Assembly: GCA_017979445.1 (NCBI GenBank)
Contig: CM030713.1
Location: 25,279,163 to 25,343,162 of the forward strand
Reading direction: 5' to 3'
Origin: Akebia trifoliata
Taxonomy: Eukaryota > Streptophyta > Magnoliopsida > Ranunculales > Lardizabalaceae
DNA: 64,000 bases
The notes beneath the pieces were generated by a model that had not been told where the DNA came from, did no database searches, and saw only the letters and a list, made by a program, of their open reading frames with translations. Shown here piece by piece: positions 43,105-55,470 of the stretch (position 1 is the stretch's first letter; the number at the start of each line of letters is the position of its first letter). Made by a program: the position numbers and the translations under genes.

Positions 43105-45545
43105 CCCTAAAAACTTCACCAAAAAAAAAAAAAATTGAGAAAAGAAGCAAAACAAAGAGACCAATCATGACTTCCAAAATTGAATGCTCATTCCCATCAA
43201 AGATCCCACAAATCGCAATGGGAGTAAGGTCCAAACTCCAAAGAATCCTCTTTCTAAAAGCAAAAGCTAAGAAACATGGATTACACAGATCAGGGAAAAC
43301 ACTCAGAAATATGAAGTAGGGATAAGAATTGATTTTGCCATTTTCAACTGTACTAAATTTTGTTTCATGGTTTTTATTGAATAGAAATTTTTCGCAAAGT
43401 TCTTTTTAAGAACACTTGCATCTAATTTGTTAGTTGAAGAGTTTCAAGGTCGATCTCTAGTAGGAATTGAACAGTATTTCAATTTCTTTTTGCAAAGGAG
43501 GCACTTTCAGGTCTTACTTCAGTAGTCTCTGGAATCTGAATGGCCTCTTGTAAGCAAGAACCCCACTTAATGAATGTTATCTTTGAGCATACCCCTGGCC
43601 AGCCAGTTCTAAATCACATTGTAGCCATCATCTGATATTTGATTTGCTTAAAAAAGGAAAAAAGAAAAATTCGAGGAAAATTGGATGTTCTACTTCACAG
43701 ATGTTGCCATACCCAGAATCACAAGTTATGGGGAAATACTGGCCCCGGATTTTCTTGCTCTACTTCACATATGTTAGCATACCTAGAATCACAAGTTCTA
43801 TGGTCAAATATTGTCCCTAGAGCAAATTAGAAAATCTTATCAAATAGGGTTGATTAGCATCTCAGTAGTGAAGTTTGAAGCATTGCACCTCTCAGAAGCA
43901 TAGCCTCACACCAATCTCCAGAAGTTCATCTCACGAGCTGAACAAATTTTTTTTTTTTTTGATAGGTTGAAGAAGAACTATTTTCTCTAAGTTTAAAAAA
44001 TCAAAATCAAATTGTATTACAATTTTTTTTTTTGTTTTTTTGATAGGTAAATTGTATTGCATTATGTTTTGTGAAATGAGAGCGGGGATGAGTATTTATA
44101 GATAAGCTTTGGTGGTAGCCCCTCTCTTCTTCTTACCGTTCAAGTGGAAAATGATGGGACTAGTTGACAAAACTGTTCAATATACTTACAAAATATGACA
44201 TTACAATGTGGTGCGCACATCCAATCAATCTCTCCCGTCTTAAGAGATGCCCTTGCTGAGAAGCTCATTGGTCTGACAAACCTAATTGTGCAAACTATTG
44301 CTTTCAATTGTACATTATAGTCATCCACTTGTTATTTACTTCCCCATTCAATATATTATCTGTAGGATCATTATAACAAGTCACACTCATATTCTGGAAA
44401 TATACCAAAACAAAAGAATTCCACAATCAAACACCCTAAACCCCATTTTTCTTGGAAAAGAAAATGAAAAAAAAAATCATCCGATTGTTTCCCTATTTGC
44501 AAGGTTCATTGGTTGGTGTAGTACTACAGAAGTGTCATGTTATTACCCTTTAGATAAAGCCAGAGAGCACCTTGATTGGTTAGTGGTTCAGATCTAGATT
44601 GAATAGAGAACCAGATCTTCATAGTATACATATTTTGGTTTGGAATTTTTTTTTTTTAACCGATCAAAAAAATAATAATAATGGTGACAGAATTTCTCCT
44701 TTTCCCAGATGGAATTGATGGCACGTGATTCGTTTTGCCTCAACCCACTTGCTGTTTCTGAAGGTGGGTCCCCATCACATATGTTCAGTTTTTGTATGGA
44801 CTATGACCTCTGTTTGTATTTATCACATTTATAGTAATTTCGTTATACAAGCTTTCTTAAGTCATATTTCTAGTGGGCCGTATATTAGTTAAATTACGTC
44901 TTATTTCACCTCTTTTGTTCGAATCACACCATAAATTGAGTAGTTGTGTGGATACCATTTTCCATCTTCTTCCTGACATGGTATTTTATTTGATTCATTT
45001 AACGGTGGCTTTTTATACAAAGTATGTTCTATGTGTTTGATAGAGTTTGCTTTGGTAGATAGTGCAGTATTTTATTCATGTAATATTGATTTCTGATGCT
45101 AATTATGTTCTGTTTGTTGAATTAGAGCTCGGACTATCAGTTCCAAGGTGAAAGAGTAAACACGACCTCCACCATTGCAACATTTATCTTCTCACAATTG
45201 AATTTGCAAGCCTCTTGTAATTCTTCCCACCAACATCTGACTTCAGGAAAGCGTATTCGCTGTAAAAGGCGGTTAAACTTTATTTGATTTCAAGAGGCCA
45301 ACATTCTTTAAATTACTTTGATTAAAAAAGAAGAGTTGAAGAGGTAGTCTTGCTTTCTTTTTATTGTGTTATTTGCAAACATTTTATAAGTAATCATACC
45401 TTTCTTCCTCTCATAGTAATGTTTCCATGTTTACTGATTAAGTTTCTCCATTCTCTTAATCTTTTTTCTTGCCAGTACTAAGGATATGTCGATCGTATCT
45501 TCCTGTCGACATTAATATTTGACATAGATAACACATAAGTAAGAT
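43105..45545. other. No supported gene; local repeats
   Basis: A 70-bp tandem pair with CTACTTCACAGATGTTGCCATACC / CTACTTCACATATGTTAGCATACC (43688-43747, 43759-43818). A poly-T plus GATAGGT motif is repeated at about 43950-43966 and 44022-44048, of the kind seen at LINE/SINE 3' ends. 44.7-45.4 kb is non-repetitive but has no coding frame. Confidence 0.4.
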
Positions 45546-45900
45546 TTGGGTGTAGTGCTGAGAGCCTTATTTGTGCTTGGTTTCAGAAGTCGTGCCATGG
45601 CTTCCTTTTATGTCTCAATTGGCTCTGCACTTTCTCAAGCTAATCTACTTGATACACGGTGTAAGTTTGCTAGATGTGTGCTTCGATGTATCAAAATTTT
45701 GTTGAAATCATGGAAGTGCCATATAACCTGATTTCAAAACCTGCCCAAACTTGATTTTACTGATCTTGTTAGAAATAGGTTTTTGTGGCAGCAACACCAA
45801 AAGTATTGGGGCCTGGGCCCGTTGCTCAGTTGGAGTCAGAATTTGAAGCGGCAAGCAAGGCTGCTTCAATAAAGATTTTGTAGGCCACGTATACATAAAC
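45546..45900 (+). pseudogene. Orphan exon-like fragments of an unidentified gene
   Basis: Two short stretches look like real protein. One is MASFYVSIGSALSQANLLDT, followed by RCIKILLKSWKC (about 45597-45720). The other is VFVAATPKVLGPGPVAQLES continuing EFEAASKAASIKIL and a stop (about 45780-45882). Several stops separate them. I do not recognise the family with confidence. Their regular composition and lack of low complexity suggest decayed exons of a conserved plant gene. Confidence 0.35.
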
Positions 45901-47189
45901 ATCCAATTTGCTTGATGACTTTTCAAATTATATTAGAGTTGATAACATATTTGATCATTTTTCACTTGAATTTAATATCAATCTCTATTTTTATTTTTAT
46001 TTTCTTCCATTTTTTGATCAAATAGGAGGTAGTTTGAGTGTCTCTGGTATTTAAAATATTTAAGGAGTTTTTTTTAGGGTAATTTAGAAACACCCCCTAT
46101 AAAATTGGTGATATTAGGTTTTTACCCCTTTGAAAAATGCAAGATTAGATTTAAGTCAACATTACTTTTTCTCAATGATTTAATGGTGAAATTTTGTTTT
46201 TTTTATCAAAATGATCTTAAATTACTAAATCAAATTTTGGAAAAGAGCTAAATTTGACTGAGTTGCATAGCTTTTGTTAAGAAAGTGTGGCTTATTATCC
46301 ACCTATCTCATTGGCACTCATTCTATTTTTATGTCTTTTATTAAAGGGTAATTTAGAGATGCCCCTCCATGTTTTAGTGAATATTAAAGATACTCCCCAG
46401 TGTTTCCAAACATATGGCATGTACCTTGAACTCAGTCTCCTGTAGAATATTTATATACAATTGACCTTAACGCCCTCATCTTCAACCCCTAGCCAAAAAC
46501 CCTATAGGGTGTTCTGTAAAAAATCAATCATCTTCAATATTTTTAACATCTTTGTAAATTGTTTTAACCTATTCAACCACATCTTCAACTTTGTTTTCAC
46601 TTGTCTTTAACTCATAAAACCCTTGGTTTTCTATCCAAAGTATCTTTTACTTGCCAAAAATTATATCCTACTCTTAAGAGTTTGGAGGAGAGAATATTTT
46701 ATAAAAATTAAGGTGAAAAAATTGTACCCCAGTGGGTTTGGGGGGAGAGAAAAATCAATATTAAAATCCCAATATTCTTATCTTATCCTTGAGATTGAAG
46801 GTAAGACTGCGAGATACTTAAAATACATATATAATAATATCTAAGTGGGTATTAGTTCAAATTTTATGTCCTAATCAAGGTCAGGTCAGGGGTTGGGTTT
46901 TATTACTTTTACACACAAAATTGTATCTGTAAAACAAAAAATAATGAATTACAAAAGCAATGACTTATTTTTTACTTTTTTAAAAGGAATGAAATCCAAC
47001 ACCAATCTTAATCAAGGTGTAACTTTTGATTAGAACATTCATTTTTTCATTATCATCCATCCGTTTTGTAATATAATGAAGATCTATCTAATGGCGAGTT
47101 TAGTACTTTCTTAGTTTAAGGAGTGATGTTAAATCAACATTGTCTTTGGCCAACACCCCTCCTGCCTATGGTGAAAAAGAAGCTAAATT
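45901..47189. other. No gene seen
   Basis: AT-rich. It holds phrases recurring elsewhere in the window, such as GGGTAATTTAGA.A.(C)CCC at 46077 and 46347 and TTAGAGAT-type phrases also at 50.03-50.17 kb. These suggest remnants of a dispersed repeat. The ORF 46623-46844 is unsupported. Confidence 0.4.
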
Positions 47190-47510
47190 TTCTGATTTGA
47201 TCATCTTGTGACATTCAAAAACATGATTTGATGTGATGGAGTTATAGAGGACAAAATTATATGAACTTTAAAATAATAAGAAAAGAAAAATAATTAATTT
47301 TCACCGTTGTATTTTATTTTTAAATTTGAGTGTTTGGTGGCCGTACATTTTCAACAACTTAGATCAAGCTCAAAAAATAATATCTTTTCAATTTTTTTTT
47401 TTTCTAAAAATAAATATTTTCATGAAATCTAAAAGGTTGTGTTGTTGGATTGTTAATGTGATAATCAATGTGGGCCCAACGACTCTTTTTAAGATTAGAA
47501 ATCTTCAAAA
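47190..47510. mobile_element. TTAGTAAG MITE copy lacking clear termini
   Basis: Core blocks ATCTTGTGACATTCAAAAAC, ATAGAGGACAAAATTATATG, CAACTTAGATCAAGC and TGTTGGATTGTTAATGTGAT match the family. The terminal TTAGTAAG repeats are lost. Confidence 0.6.
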
Positions 47511-48529
47511 ATAAAAATATGGGCAGTGGATAAGGGAGAGAAGTTTTCTCTATTGTTGATGTCGTTGCACCACATGTCAAATACTTGTCTGGCTGTGAGC
47601 CAACACATCATTGGCGTTAGCCAAAAATGACCTCCATTTAACATATCTCTTATTTAAAAGTAACAAATTCACTACTTTCCAAAAAAGACAATGAATTTGC
47701 CAGTGAATAGATCTCCATCAAATACTCAAAATGCATACATAACAACAGTCGCACAAATGATTGAATCAAAATTTGCACTTTAAATAAGTAGTAATCAGAT
47801 TTTATAGCTTTAGACAACATCGAAAAACCGGTTAATAGAGTGTTCGTTTGGCTATTATTATATATCCATTTTGGGTATCTCTCTAAGATCTATCCATTAG
47901 AGATTTCGTTATTTCTATATAATCATAATTAAAGACAGTGAATTCATTCTTTTGTAAATGTAACATATTCGTCGAGAAATCTTCAAGGAGATATCCCAAA
48001 TTCATAGATAATAATAGTTAAATAAAAACTAATATCAAAAGTTTTCTTGATTAGGAATTGATTTCTTATAAATACTTAATTTTTTTGGAGAATAAGACAC
48101 CATATTTCACGGTATAAGACTATACATTCAAAATGATGAATTCATCATTCACTGTCACAAATCATTAGACTATATAGAAATAGTAGTTGGAAACTTAGGT
48201 TAATGAGGTGAGAAAGGAATTTTGAGTAATTCAAATCTTTTTTTAAATTGAGGCCATTTAGTTATGACTTTTTTAAAATTGGTAGGTTGTTACCAAAAAA
48301 TTATGAGGTCATTTAACAAGGAAATCCTTAGAAGAAAAAGAAAGAAAAATCAGATCCAACCTTCAGAAATCGTCCAAGGTATCCAAGGCCCAACAGACTA
48401 ATTTTTGGCTGGTTGGTCCACTAAAGGGCAAGATCAAAGGTTGTGGACCTATGGACCCAAAGATAAAGGAAAAAATATTTAATAGGTCCTATGGACTTTT
48501 TCATAAATGCACCCTTACCTTTGGAGCGG
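47511..48529. other. No gene seen
   Basis: AT-rich spacer with no recognised frame. It contains inverted pieces around GATCTATCCATTAGAGAT / GATCTCCATCAAATAC that may be eroded MITE ends. Confidence 0.35.
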
Positions 48530-48915
48530 TAACTTAACAAGTTAGTAAATCTTTCTTACTAATTTAGTAAGATTTTAGGTCTTACTAAGAGCCATTTTGC
48601 TCAAATGGATTACCACATTAGCAATCCAACACCACAGCTCTCTAAGTTTCTTTGAAAAACTCGTATCCGATTTCTTTTGATCTTGATCTAAGGTTTTGAA
48701 AATGGATGACTACTGAACTTCCACATAACTCCCAAACTTAAAATTGAAATTCACCAGTTAAAAATAACATTTTTTTTTTTTTTTTAAGTTCATAGAATTT
48801 TGACCTTTACAAGCCTGAAGGATCAGATCATGTATTTAGATGCCCCAAGGTGAACCCAAGGAACCTTAGCAAGGTTAAATCCTTACTAACTTAGTAAGGC
48901 TAGTCGGACTCCTTT
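48530..48915. mobile_element. TTAGTAAG palindromic MITE, best-preserved copy
   Basis: Left TTACTAATTTAGTAAGATTT, right CCTTACTAACTTAGTAAGGC. The arm ACTAAGAGCCATTTTGCTCA has its inverse near 48860-48885. The interior has CAATCCAACACCACAGCTCT, GATCTAAGGTTTTGAAAATG and TACAAGCCTGAAGGATC. About 385 bp, no ORF. Confidence 0.75.
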
Positions 48916-49134
48916 CTTAATACCCCTCACTTCGCTACAACCAGAGGCCAGGCCAAGTCAGAACCAGTGAACTCTAAAAAACAAACAATTAACCATTTAG
49001 TCCACATATTTTTAATATTAGATATATAACCCCATGTTTTTCAAACTGCCTATACACCCCTTATCTCAAATTGTCAACTTTGTCTTTTCACCTGATCTTC
49101 TAAGACTTCTACTGCCACAGTAATAGTGTAATAT

Positions 49135-49540
49135 TAAGAGCTGGACTAGCCTTACTAATTTAATAAGGATTTTCACTCTTGCTAAGGGTCCTTGGACTCA
49201 TCTTGAGATATCAAAAACCATGATCCGATGCTTCAGGGTTGTAGAAGATAAAATTCTATGAATTTAGGAGAAAAAAAAAGATATATTTCATTGTTGAATT
49301 TTAATTTTAAATTTTGGAGTTTGGTGGAAGTTCAGTGAAGTTCTATTTTCAAAACCTTGTATAAAGCAGAAAAGCAACTGTTTTTTTTATAATAAAAAAA
49401 TTGTTGGATCTCAGTTTCCGAAGAAATTTAGAGGGCTATGATATTAGATCGCTAATGTAGTAGTCTATTTGAGCAAAATGACCCTTAGTAAGGCTTAAAA
49501 CCTTACTAAGTAAGGAAAATTTTACTAATATTAACACTAA
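49135..49540. mobile_element. TTAGTAAG palindromic MITE copy (opposite orientation)
   Basis: Left GACTAGCCTTACTAATTTAA, right CTTACTAAGTAAGG. It has the family interior in the reverse direction (ATCCGATGCTTCAGGGTTGT, then GATATTAGATCGCTAATGTA). Confidence 0.75.
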
Positions 49541-49547
49541 CACAAAA

Positions 49548-49915
49548 GAGAGGCTAGCCCGATTAAGTTAATAAGATTTTAAATCTTACTAAGGATCTTT
49601 AGTCCTACATGGATTCCTAGTTCCTACATCGGCAATCCAACACTACAGCACTTTAAATTTTAAGTAAAACACATATTAAAAAATATTTTTTGGGCCTAAT
49701 CCAAGGTGTTGAAAATGGATAGCTACCGAACTCCCAAATTTAAAATTAAAATTCAATGATGAAAAATAAAATAAGTACTTTATTTTCAAAGTTCTTAGAA
49801 TTTTGTCCTCTACAACCTTGTGGCATCGGATTATGTTTTTTGAATGCAAAAAGTTGATGCGGTCAAAAAACTTTTCTTACAAACTTGGTAAGGAAAGTGT
49901 TTTCAATGAAAAATG
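49548..49915. mobile_element. TTAGTAAG palindromic MITE copy
   Basis: Left GGCTAGCCCGATTAAGTTAA, right CTTACAAACTTGGTAAGG. The interior has GGCAATCCAACACTACAGCA and CTACAACCTTGTGGCATCGG. It lies only a few bases from the previous copy, so the pair forms a tail-to-tail cluster. Confidence 0.75.
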
Positions 49916-50922
49916 ATTTAAGGTCCTTCATCTTCAATCTCTATTCAACTTTTTTTTCTTTTTTTAGGGAGGGGGGGAGAGAGAGAGAGAAGGAGGGATG
50001 GTGATTTAGCCTCTACCACCTCATTTGTTTTATCGATGTTAGAGATACCCTTGTGTTTACATCCCTTGTAGAGATCCCCTTGAACTTAAGCAAAATGGTG
50101 ATTTAAATCCCCACATTTTGATCAATATTAGAGATAACCCCTGTATTTTTCAAGCTGACAACACGCATCCATTGGCCTCTATCTCCCCAGTTAATGGAAA
50201 ATGAATTAAGGGTCCTCACTTTCAACTGCTAGTCATTTTCAAGAAATATAATAACAAAATTCAGATTTTGTAATTTTTTAGAGGAGATTCAATTTGGTTA
50301 ATTCGGAAAATGTTGAAAAAATTATAGTGAGTATAAAAATGATGTTTTCAAGTTTGTTGCTATCATCTTTAGCTCCCTAAAAATCTTTTCTTATTATTAA
50401 GATTTTAATGTTAAAAAAAATAAAATTTTAAGATATTAAACTTAAGCTAACTATTTTTTTTTTTTTAAGTATAAAATCTATGGTTTTCGTTTGAATCTTT
50501 TGTCATTCTTATGGAGATTATTGGTCAACCTATTGTGACAAGTCCAATATTTACATAGAAGGAAACCAAGATAATCATTCAACCATCTTTAGCACCTCCA
50601 TTGACAAAAAATCTTAGCTTTGCCCCTGTCTAGAACACAAACTCAAGTAATGGACATTGACTATTTAAATGGTTGAGATGAACGATTCAAATCAATTAGA
50701 TTGATCATTTAAATCATGGATAATATGATTAGTTGATCTCAATGATCAACCACGATTGCTCAAGTTTCAAGATCGATGATTTATAATCGTCAATCTTGAG
50801 GATTGTAAAAGGTTTATCATGACAATTGGATTAAAGGTTGATCTTAATGATTTGAATTGTTGATTTCCATCATTTGAATCATCAACTTCAATCTAATTTA
50901 TCGAGTTCGTTGGTACTTGTAG
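49916..50922. other. No gene; repeats with CAATGATTTGAAT motifs
   Basis: A (GA)n run at about 49976-49990. Phrases with TTAGAGATA.CCC at 50.03-50.17 kb are shared with 46.3 kb. 50.64-50.90 kb is built from short inverted motifs (GATCTTAATGATTTGAATTG and relatives), also present at 28.84-28.99 kb, and is probably a decayed MITE. Confidence 0.4.
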
Positions 50923-51070
50923 TACCCCATATTTTTAATGCATATCTTAAGAAAATTCGTAGTTCAAACAAATAAGAAAATTTTCTATACTTTGAATTTG
51001 ACAAATTCGACTACACCATTAGATCCACATCAAAAAATTAATTGAAATAGACTATAGGTTGGCGAAAATC
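50923..51070 (+). mobile_element. Old family A LTR, 5' end fragment
   Basis: GTAGTACCCCATATTTTTAA, GCATATCTTAAG and ACTACACCATTAGATCCACA match the first about 330 bp of the family A LTR (TGTAACACCCC.. and GACACCATTAGATCCGAATC) in the same orientation, but with many changes. It ends where virus-like sequence begins. Confidence 0.7.
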
Positions 51071-51077
51071 GATAATA

Positions 51078-51832
51078 AAGCATTTTATAAGAGACCCAGA
51101 TCATTTTAGAGATAGGTCATCTGAATTATTGACCAATTTAAAATGTCCAAAACTCCATGATTTTAAATGGTACAAAGATATCTTCCTTACAAAAGTAATG
51201 CTTAGAACAAACTGTAGCCAAAGCTATTGGAAAGAAAAATTTATCTCGGAACTTCCCACATTATTTGCAGAAAAAGTGAGAACAAAAATTAGGTCTCTTA
51301 ACAATGGTAACATCCCATACAACGAACTCACATATGGATAAATCATTTGTTTTATCCATTCAGAAGGATTAAAACTCTGTAATGACCTCCGACTCCAACA
51401 TAAATTAAAACAAAATCGCTTCTCTAGTAGAAAAGAATTAGGACAATTCTGTGAACAATGTGGACTTCCTCCACCTTTTGCTTCCTTCCCTTTCAAAATC
51501 TCCAAACATTCAAAAAAATTTCGCCCCCGATATACTAAGTACAATAAAAACAATAAACTTACACAATCTACTAAAAAACAATATTACAAAAAGAAAACAA
51601 AGTTGAATAAAAAACCTTTTGAACTTTCTAAAAAACAACAAAGACAAATAAGAAAAATACCTACATGTTACAAATGTGAAAAAATAGGACATTACAAAAA
51701 TCAATGTAGAGTAAAACAAAAAATAAATGAGTTAGAAATAGATGAAAACCTAAAAACATAATTATCTAACTTAATGATCAATTCAGACTATTCAAGTAAA
51801 TTATAAGAACAATTAAATTATCTAATTTAATG
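51078..51832 (+). pseudogene. Endogenous caulimovirid: inverted copy of the coat-protein region
   Basis: This + strand segment matches the minus-strand segment at about 55470-56190, so the two form an inverted repeat. It encodes coat-protein-type sequence of plant pararetroviruses: a basic Lys/Asn/Tyr-rich stretch followed by the zinc knuckle CYKCEKIGHYKNQC (about 51667-51708), with all Cys/His residues of the C-x2-C-x4-H-x4-C pattern kept. The frame is open from 51129 to a stop at 51339-51341, open again to the stop near 51759, and then decays. It ends against the 3' end of the minus-strand viral block. This is an old, non-functional genomic copy. Confidence 0.8.
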
Positions 51833-51839
51833 ACAGGGA

Positions 51840-53029
51840 GGAAGTATTCCTTCACAGTCATCTTCATTGAGAGGGATGAAATCTTCAAAATTTTCTGGTT
51901 CTTCTTCTTCATCTACTTAGGATAAAGACTCTAATAGGTGCTTGCGCATTTCTGCCTTAGTGGTTGCTCTTGCTAATTTTGACTGGATTTAAGACTTGGA
52001 TAATAGGAATTCTGAAGAATTTGGTGTTGAAATTCTTGACTGCTGAGGATGACTATGTAACCATGCTGTAATACCTGCTTTGGTAGCATTTTCAAAGCGT
52101 AAGTTTGCCCACCATTTTACCTTAAACTTTTTTGCTAGAGATGGAATTGGATGAAATTGTGAGATGGTCCCTATGCAATATTCCCACCAGGAAATCCAAG
52201 CTAAGGAGAATTTGGTAAAAAAGATTAATAGGTTTGGTACTTGAGAAAGATATTCTGGTGCTACAAAATTCTGGATGAAATATTGGAAGCCTTCTTGAAT
52301 CGGTGCTGGAAGAATAGCTGGGATTGGTCCATATTGGTTCTACCATTTAGATAATCAATTTGAAAACTGTACTTTTATTTGGTCATTGAATAAGAAAAAT
52401 CATGAATGATTATACTGGTCATTTTGAAAGGCAAAGGTATTGAACCATGCTTTTTAGTAGTCTCAATAGTTATAGTATTGAGGGTTGAATGGTTGGGAGA
52501 ATCGTTTCATGGCATTGGGATTTTGTCCCCAAGTGGTGAGGGTAAGAACTTTTAAAATTTGACACTTGGAATGAGAAATCTTGTTAGAATCATTTTTATC
52601 TAAAGTATGAGTTATAAGAGCAGAATCTGAATCTACTAGGATAAACTCATAGAATCTTTGGGTTTTTATTTGGATTGAGGAGATAAATTGATTTGATTTT
52701 ATGAAAATTGATTAAGCAAAGGTTTTTGGATAGGATTTTTCTAACTCAGGTTTTATTGTTATAATGGGGATTAAATTAAGTTTATAGATATACTAGGGTT
52801 TTAGAGAAAAAGTATGAGTGGGTTCTTGTTCTATTTGATTTTGGGAGGATGAAGCTGTTACTGTTTGGGCGTAGGATTTTACTGGACTGGTGGTACCTAA
52901 AACTTGAAATTTGTTTGAAAGATTACTAAGGGAACCAAATTGTAATGGATTGACTGGGATTATTTTGGGAACTGAGGGTGTCATAGCATATGAACTTTTG
53001 GACTTAGGTTTTGAAAGATTATCAGTCAT
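51840..53029 (-). pseudogene. Endogenous caulimovirid: downstream ORF of unknown function (broken)
   Basis: Read on the minus strand, an ORF starts MTDNLSKPKS just after the RNase H region and runs to 52793 before the first stop (78 residues, Ser/Pro/Gln-rich). Further stretches to 51840 stay mostly in one frame with about seven stops, including an open block at 52346-52122. It ends in an acidic Glu/Asp-rich tail. A second ORF after the polymerase occurs in some caulimovirid lineages; I infer this is the equivalent. Function is unknown. Confidence 0.6.
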
Positions 53030-55470
53030 CTTTCTTACCTTGTAGGAATTCTCTAGTAAGAAAATCTGGTATAGAATTAGCTTCTCATTTTATATATTCT
53101 ATTTTGAAATCAAAAATAGATAATATAACTTGTCATCTAGCAAAAATATGTTTTGAAGCAATATTTTGACATCTTTTTCTAAAATAAATTTTGCTGACTT
53201 ACATTATATTCTTAAAAGAAATTTTTGATTTAATAAATCTTCTTGAAATTTTGAAATACATAAAATAATTGACAAAATCTCCTTTTTTACTATCGAATAT
53301 TTTTGTTGTGTTGGATTTCAGGCTCCAGAAGTATACCTGATTAATTGTTCTTGCATATCATTTTCTTATTTTAATATTGCTCCATATCCTAGATCACTTG
53401 CATCAGTTTCTCCAATTTTTGGTAATTTGGGATCTGAAATGTTTAAATAGGGTATTTCTTGTAATCTTACTTTTAATTGTTTAACTGCTTCTGTATGAAC
53501 TGTTGTTCATTCTGGAGTATTTTTTCTTAATCTTGGGAATAATGGTTTGACTATTATTTGAAGATTTTGATAGAAATCTTTTATATAATTTAGGCTGCCT
53601 AAGAACCTTTGCAATTATTTTTTATCTTTTATCTCATCTGAAAATTTACTTGCAAATTGTAATAACTTATCTATATGAATTATTGTTCCATTTTTTATAT
53701 TGTGTCATAAAAATCTTATTTGGGTTTTGAATAATACAATTTTTGGAGCTGAGACTACCAGATCATGAAATTTGATTGTATTAACAAAAGTTTCTAAATG
53801 TTTCCAGTATTGTTCTATGGATTTGGAATATACTAAAACATCATCTATGTATACTATTATAAATTTTGAAAATTGATTGAAAATATCATTCATTATTCTT
53901 TGAAATTCGTTTGGAGCATTTTTTTATCCAAATGGCATTACATTCCACTCATAATGTCCAAATGGTACTGTGAAAGCTGTTTTATACCTTTCATTTTCTG
54001 CTATTTGTATTTGTCAAAATCCTGATTTCATATCAAATTTTAAAAATATTGTTACTTCATATAATCTGTTCAATAAATCTTCTTTATTTGGAATTGGATA
54101 TCTTATCCATCTGAGTGCATTATTTAGGGGTTTATAATTTATAACTAATCTAGGAGCTCATCTTTCTATTTCTGAATGTTTTTGTACATAGAATGTTGAA
54201 CAACTCCAGGGAGAATTACTTGGTCTTATTAGTTTTTTCTGTAATAAATCTTGTATTTCCTTTTTGCAATATTCTAAAGTTTTTTTGTTCATTTGAATAG
54301 GTCTAGCTTTGGTTTTAATGGTTTTTTCATTGAATTCTGGTTCATAAGGAAGACTAATTTCAAGTTTTTTCCTATGTCAAAATGCATTACGTAGATTAGA
54401 GCAAACTTCCTTTTCTAGGTTTTCTCTGAACTTTTGAATGTTGACTTTAAGATTTGAATTATTTAATTGTTCTTTTATTTTTAAAAAGTTTATCTATTGT
54501 TTTAGAAATTTTAATTGTTTTTCTTTTCTAGTTATCAAGTTGACTGTGTTTTTTATGATTTTATTTTTTATTATATCTAATTCTCTTTCTTGGGGTTCTT
54601 ATATAAATTTGAACTATACTTTTTGTTCTAATAATTTGCATTTAATACCTATGGGGTCTACTATGAAAAATTGTATTAATGTTAGGAATGGTGTGTCGAG
54701 GATAACGAATTTTGTTAAATTTTTTACTAGTATACAATGAGTATTTATACATATTCCTTGGTTACAGACATGTACATCTAAAAGTTTGTATTTTATTTTT
54801 AAACTTGATCCATCTGCTGTGGATATTCATTCTGTGATTTTTTCAAAATACTTGGTTGGGATAATACATTCTTGTATACAATTTAGATCTGTTCCTGAAT
54901 CAACTAAGGCTACAATTGTTATCATGAATTCTTTGTTAATTACTAATTGAACATTAATAAATCATTTTTAATATTGAATTTTATTTATTATTTGTATATA
55001 ATTTTCTTTTTCCTCTTCTTTTTCTAGAACTTCTTTTTGTTTGAGTTTGTTGAAAGTTAGTATATCTATTTGTTCTTGTTGTCATTTGTTTATTATATAT
55101 AATCTTTGGATTTCTTCTTTTATTTGGTTATTTTTCTTTGTAGGTCTTGAATTGTTGTTTCTTTCTGTGGGTTTTCAAATTTTTTGAATACTTCTTGTAG
55201 GCTATAACTTGGGATATCTTTGATCATTAACTTTTCCTGTTTTATTGTATCTCTTAATTGTAAAATGTATCATTTTTGTAATTTTGGATTTTCTATTTTG
55301 TCTATATAGTCAAATAGTATTTTATGTTCTCTTGTTAGAGTATTTATTGATTTACATCTACATATAGTATTACAAAATTGTATTGATTTATCGATTTCTT
55401 TAAATTGTTCTTCACTATTATCGCTGGAACTTTGTATTATATCTAACTTTTTATCTATGTTACTACTTGA
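53030..55470 (-). pseudogene. Endogenous caulimovirid: protease, reverse transcriptase and RNase H region (broken)
   Basis: Minus-strand order matches a pararetrovirus pol. The aspartic-protease motif VDSGT is at 54891-54904, followed by RT blocks. The catalytic YIDD is at 53840-53851, in a 62-codon open piece at 53893-53705. The RNase H motif with DASD is at about 53393-53404. Long stretches remain in one frame, but in-frame stops occur throughout, for example at 54158-54160 and 54014-54016, so no product can be made. RT sequence alone could also come from a Ty3 element; the movement-protein-like block and coat-protein zinc knuckle in the same cluster favour a caulimovirid. Confidence 0.82.
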
